DNA from: Flavobacterium sp. AED
Lineage (GTDB): Bacteria; Bacteroidota; Bacteroidia; Flavobacteriales; Flavobacteriaceae
Assembly (NCBI RefSeq): GCF_000812945.1
Contig: NZ_JSYM01000007.1
Coordinates: forward strand, 62,001 to 126,000
Direction of reading: 5' to 3'
Length of the DNA: 64,000 nt
Position 1 is the stretch's first letter. Each line of letters starts with the position of its first letter. The translations under genes were made by a program, and so were the position numbers. Of this stretch, positions 63,492 through 64,000 are shown in pieces. The notes beneath the pieces were generated by a model that saw only the letters and a list, made by a program, of their open reading frames with translations, made no database searches and was not told the DNA's origin.

Positions 63492-63527
63492 AAATCCCAA
63501 TTCTGAAGTATCAGGTTGGGATTTTTT
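63492..63527 (+). terminator. Terminator of the pepT-YdeI operon
   Basis: AAATCCCAA / TTGGGATTT (63492-63500 and 63516-63524) with inner CTGA/TCAG pairing, followed by a T-run. The rest of the spacer to 63804 is AT-rich and holds nothing I can support beyond a presumed promoter for the next gene. Confidence 0.8.
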
Positions 63528-63804
63528 TATTCAACCTCATCAGAATCACTTCGTAATACCTCTATACGAGATTTGTTTCAGAACTGCTCTTTAAAGCTTT
63601 TGAAAAAGAAAACATACTAATTTAAACTTCCTTTCTTGAGTACTATTTGCTCAAAATTATTTATTTTTTTGCTAACTATACTGAAAAACTTAACATTAGC
63701 CAGTCTATTAAATCACTATATTTACTTACAGGCACTTTACAATTTATTAATACCAGAATAACTATTGGTTTAATTGCATAAAAATAATACTAACACTATA
63801 AATT

Positions 63805-64000
63805 ATGACACAAAAGAAAGAAGCGGAAACTGCTCCAGTATCCCCAGCAAAACCTGAAATTGATAAGCCAGTTAGAGCTCGAAGAACAAAAGTCATTAAA
63901 ACTGTAGCGGAACCCGTTGATATTACAGAACCGGTAATTGAAGAAATCATAACGGAAACTATAGAAATTTCGGCTATTAGTCTAGAGGATAATAGTGCCG
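63805..64000 (+). CDS. Start of an unidentified gene with disordered N-terminus (3' truncated)
   Basis: The open frame from ATG 63805 runs off the window for 65 codons. It begins MTQKKEAETAPVSPAKPEID and continues Pro/Val/Glu/Lys-rich (RARRTKVIKTVAEPVDITEP, then IIETI-like acidic repeats). Such tails precede folded domains in several flavobacterial proteins, but nothing visible identifies the product. Coding is supported by composition and the absence of stops. Confidence 0.55.
   Translation, partial: MTQKKEAETAPVSPAKPEIDKPVRARRTKVIKTVAEPVDITEPVIEEIITETIEISAISLEDNSA

Overview
The window looks like a chromosome segment of a Flavobacterium-like member of the Flavobacteriaceae. The DNA is AT-rich, several genes have a TAnnTTTG-type -7 promoter box, and the gene content is typical of the group: a type IX secretion sorting domain, DUF5723 and DUF2795 proteins, an oversized SecA, and a CTnDOT-type tra operon. 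About half of the window is accessory DNA (1-29 kb plus a small island at 43.6-45.3 kb). The rest is ordinary housekeeping chromosome.

1-10.7 kb: the 3' part of a Bacteroidetes conjugative element, on the plus strand. It holds traG (cut by the window edge), three small secreted TraI-like paralogues in tandem, traJ, traK, a TraL-position membrane protein, traM, traN and two element-associated genes. An HTH gene and a relaxase wrecked by several frameshifts follow. The relaxase ends abruptly against an inverted fragment of an Rhs gene at about 10.74 kb, so the element is decayed and probably no longer mobile by itself.

10.7-29.1 kb: a minus-strand Rhs/polymorphic-toxin locus. Its upstream end is a three-gene secreted operon: a T9SS-sorted repeat protein, an SpvB/TcaC-like Rhs protein and an 1175-residue Rhs protein with a lysozyme-like C-terminal toxin. 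A secreted putative immunity protein follows. Further downstream lie an orphan Rhs tip with an HExxH metalloprotease-like toxin plus lipoprotein immunity, and a third, truncated tip. Three insertions break up this locus. The first is a HUH-like Rep plus two tyrosine recombinases, one lacking its catalytic Arg. The second is a structured intergenic region that may encode an RNA. The third is a two-gene ATPase/TOPRIM (DUF4276) candidate defence system. A recombinase 3' remnant at 13.2 kb shows earlier rearrangement.

29.8-43.3 kb: core genes. These are an ABC-F ATPase, an unusual SDR-like protein with a zinc ribbon, a methyltransferase, beta-carbonic anhydrase, a lipoprotein, a LolD/MacB-type ABC ATPase, an ATP-grasp protein, a cob(I)alamin adenosyltransferase, a DUF2795 protein and secA.

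43.6-45.3 kb: two single-gene units (a DUF1444 protein and an unknown). Each is enclosed by its own perfect 10-bp inverted repeat that starts with GTT and ends with AAC, and the two units are separated by an attC-like imperfect palindrome. This looks like an integron-style cassette array with non-canonical sites and no integrase beside it.

45.4-64 kb: core genes. These are trmH-like, a Cys-free sirtuin, purB, a polysaccharide deacetylase lipoprotein, a CPA2 antiporter, guaB, a P-type ATPase, a DUF5723 outer-membrane protein with a partner lipoprotein, HMG-CoA lyase, pyrD, a Met-rich protein, a DUF1003 protein, pepT, a YdeI-like protein and the start of a further gene. Three copies of an intergenic repeat family lie at 37.8, 43.4 and 49.2 kb. 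I saw no rRNA, tRNA or CRISPR array.
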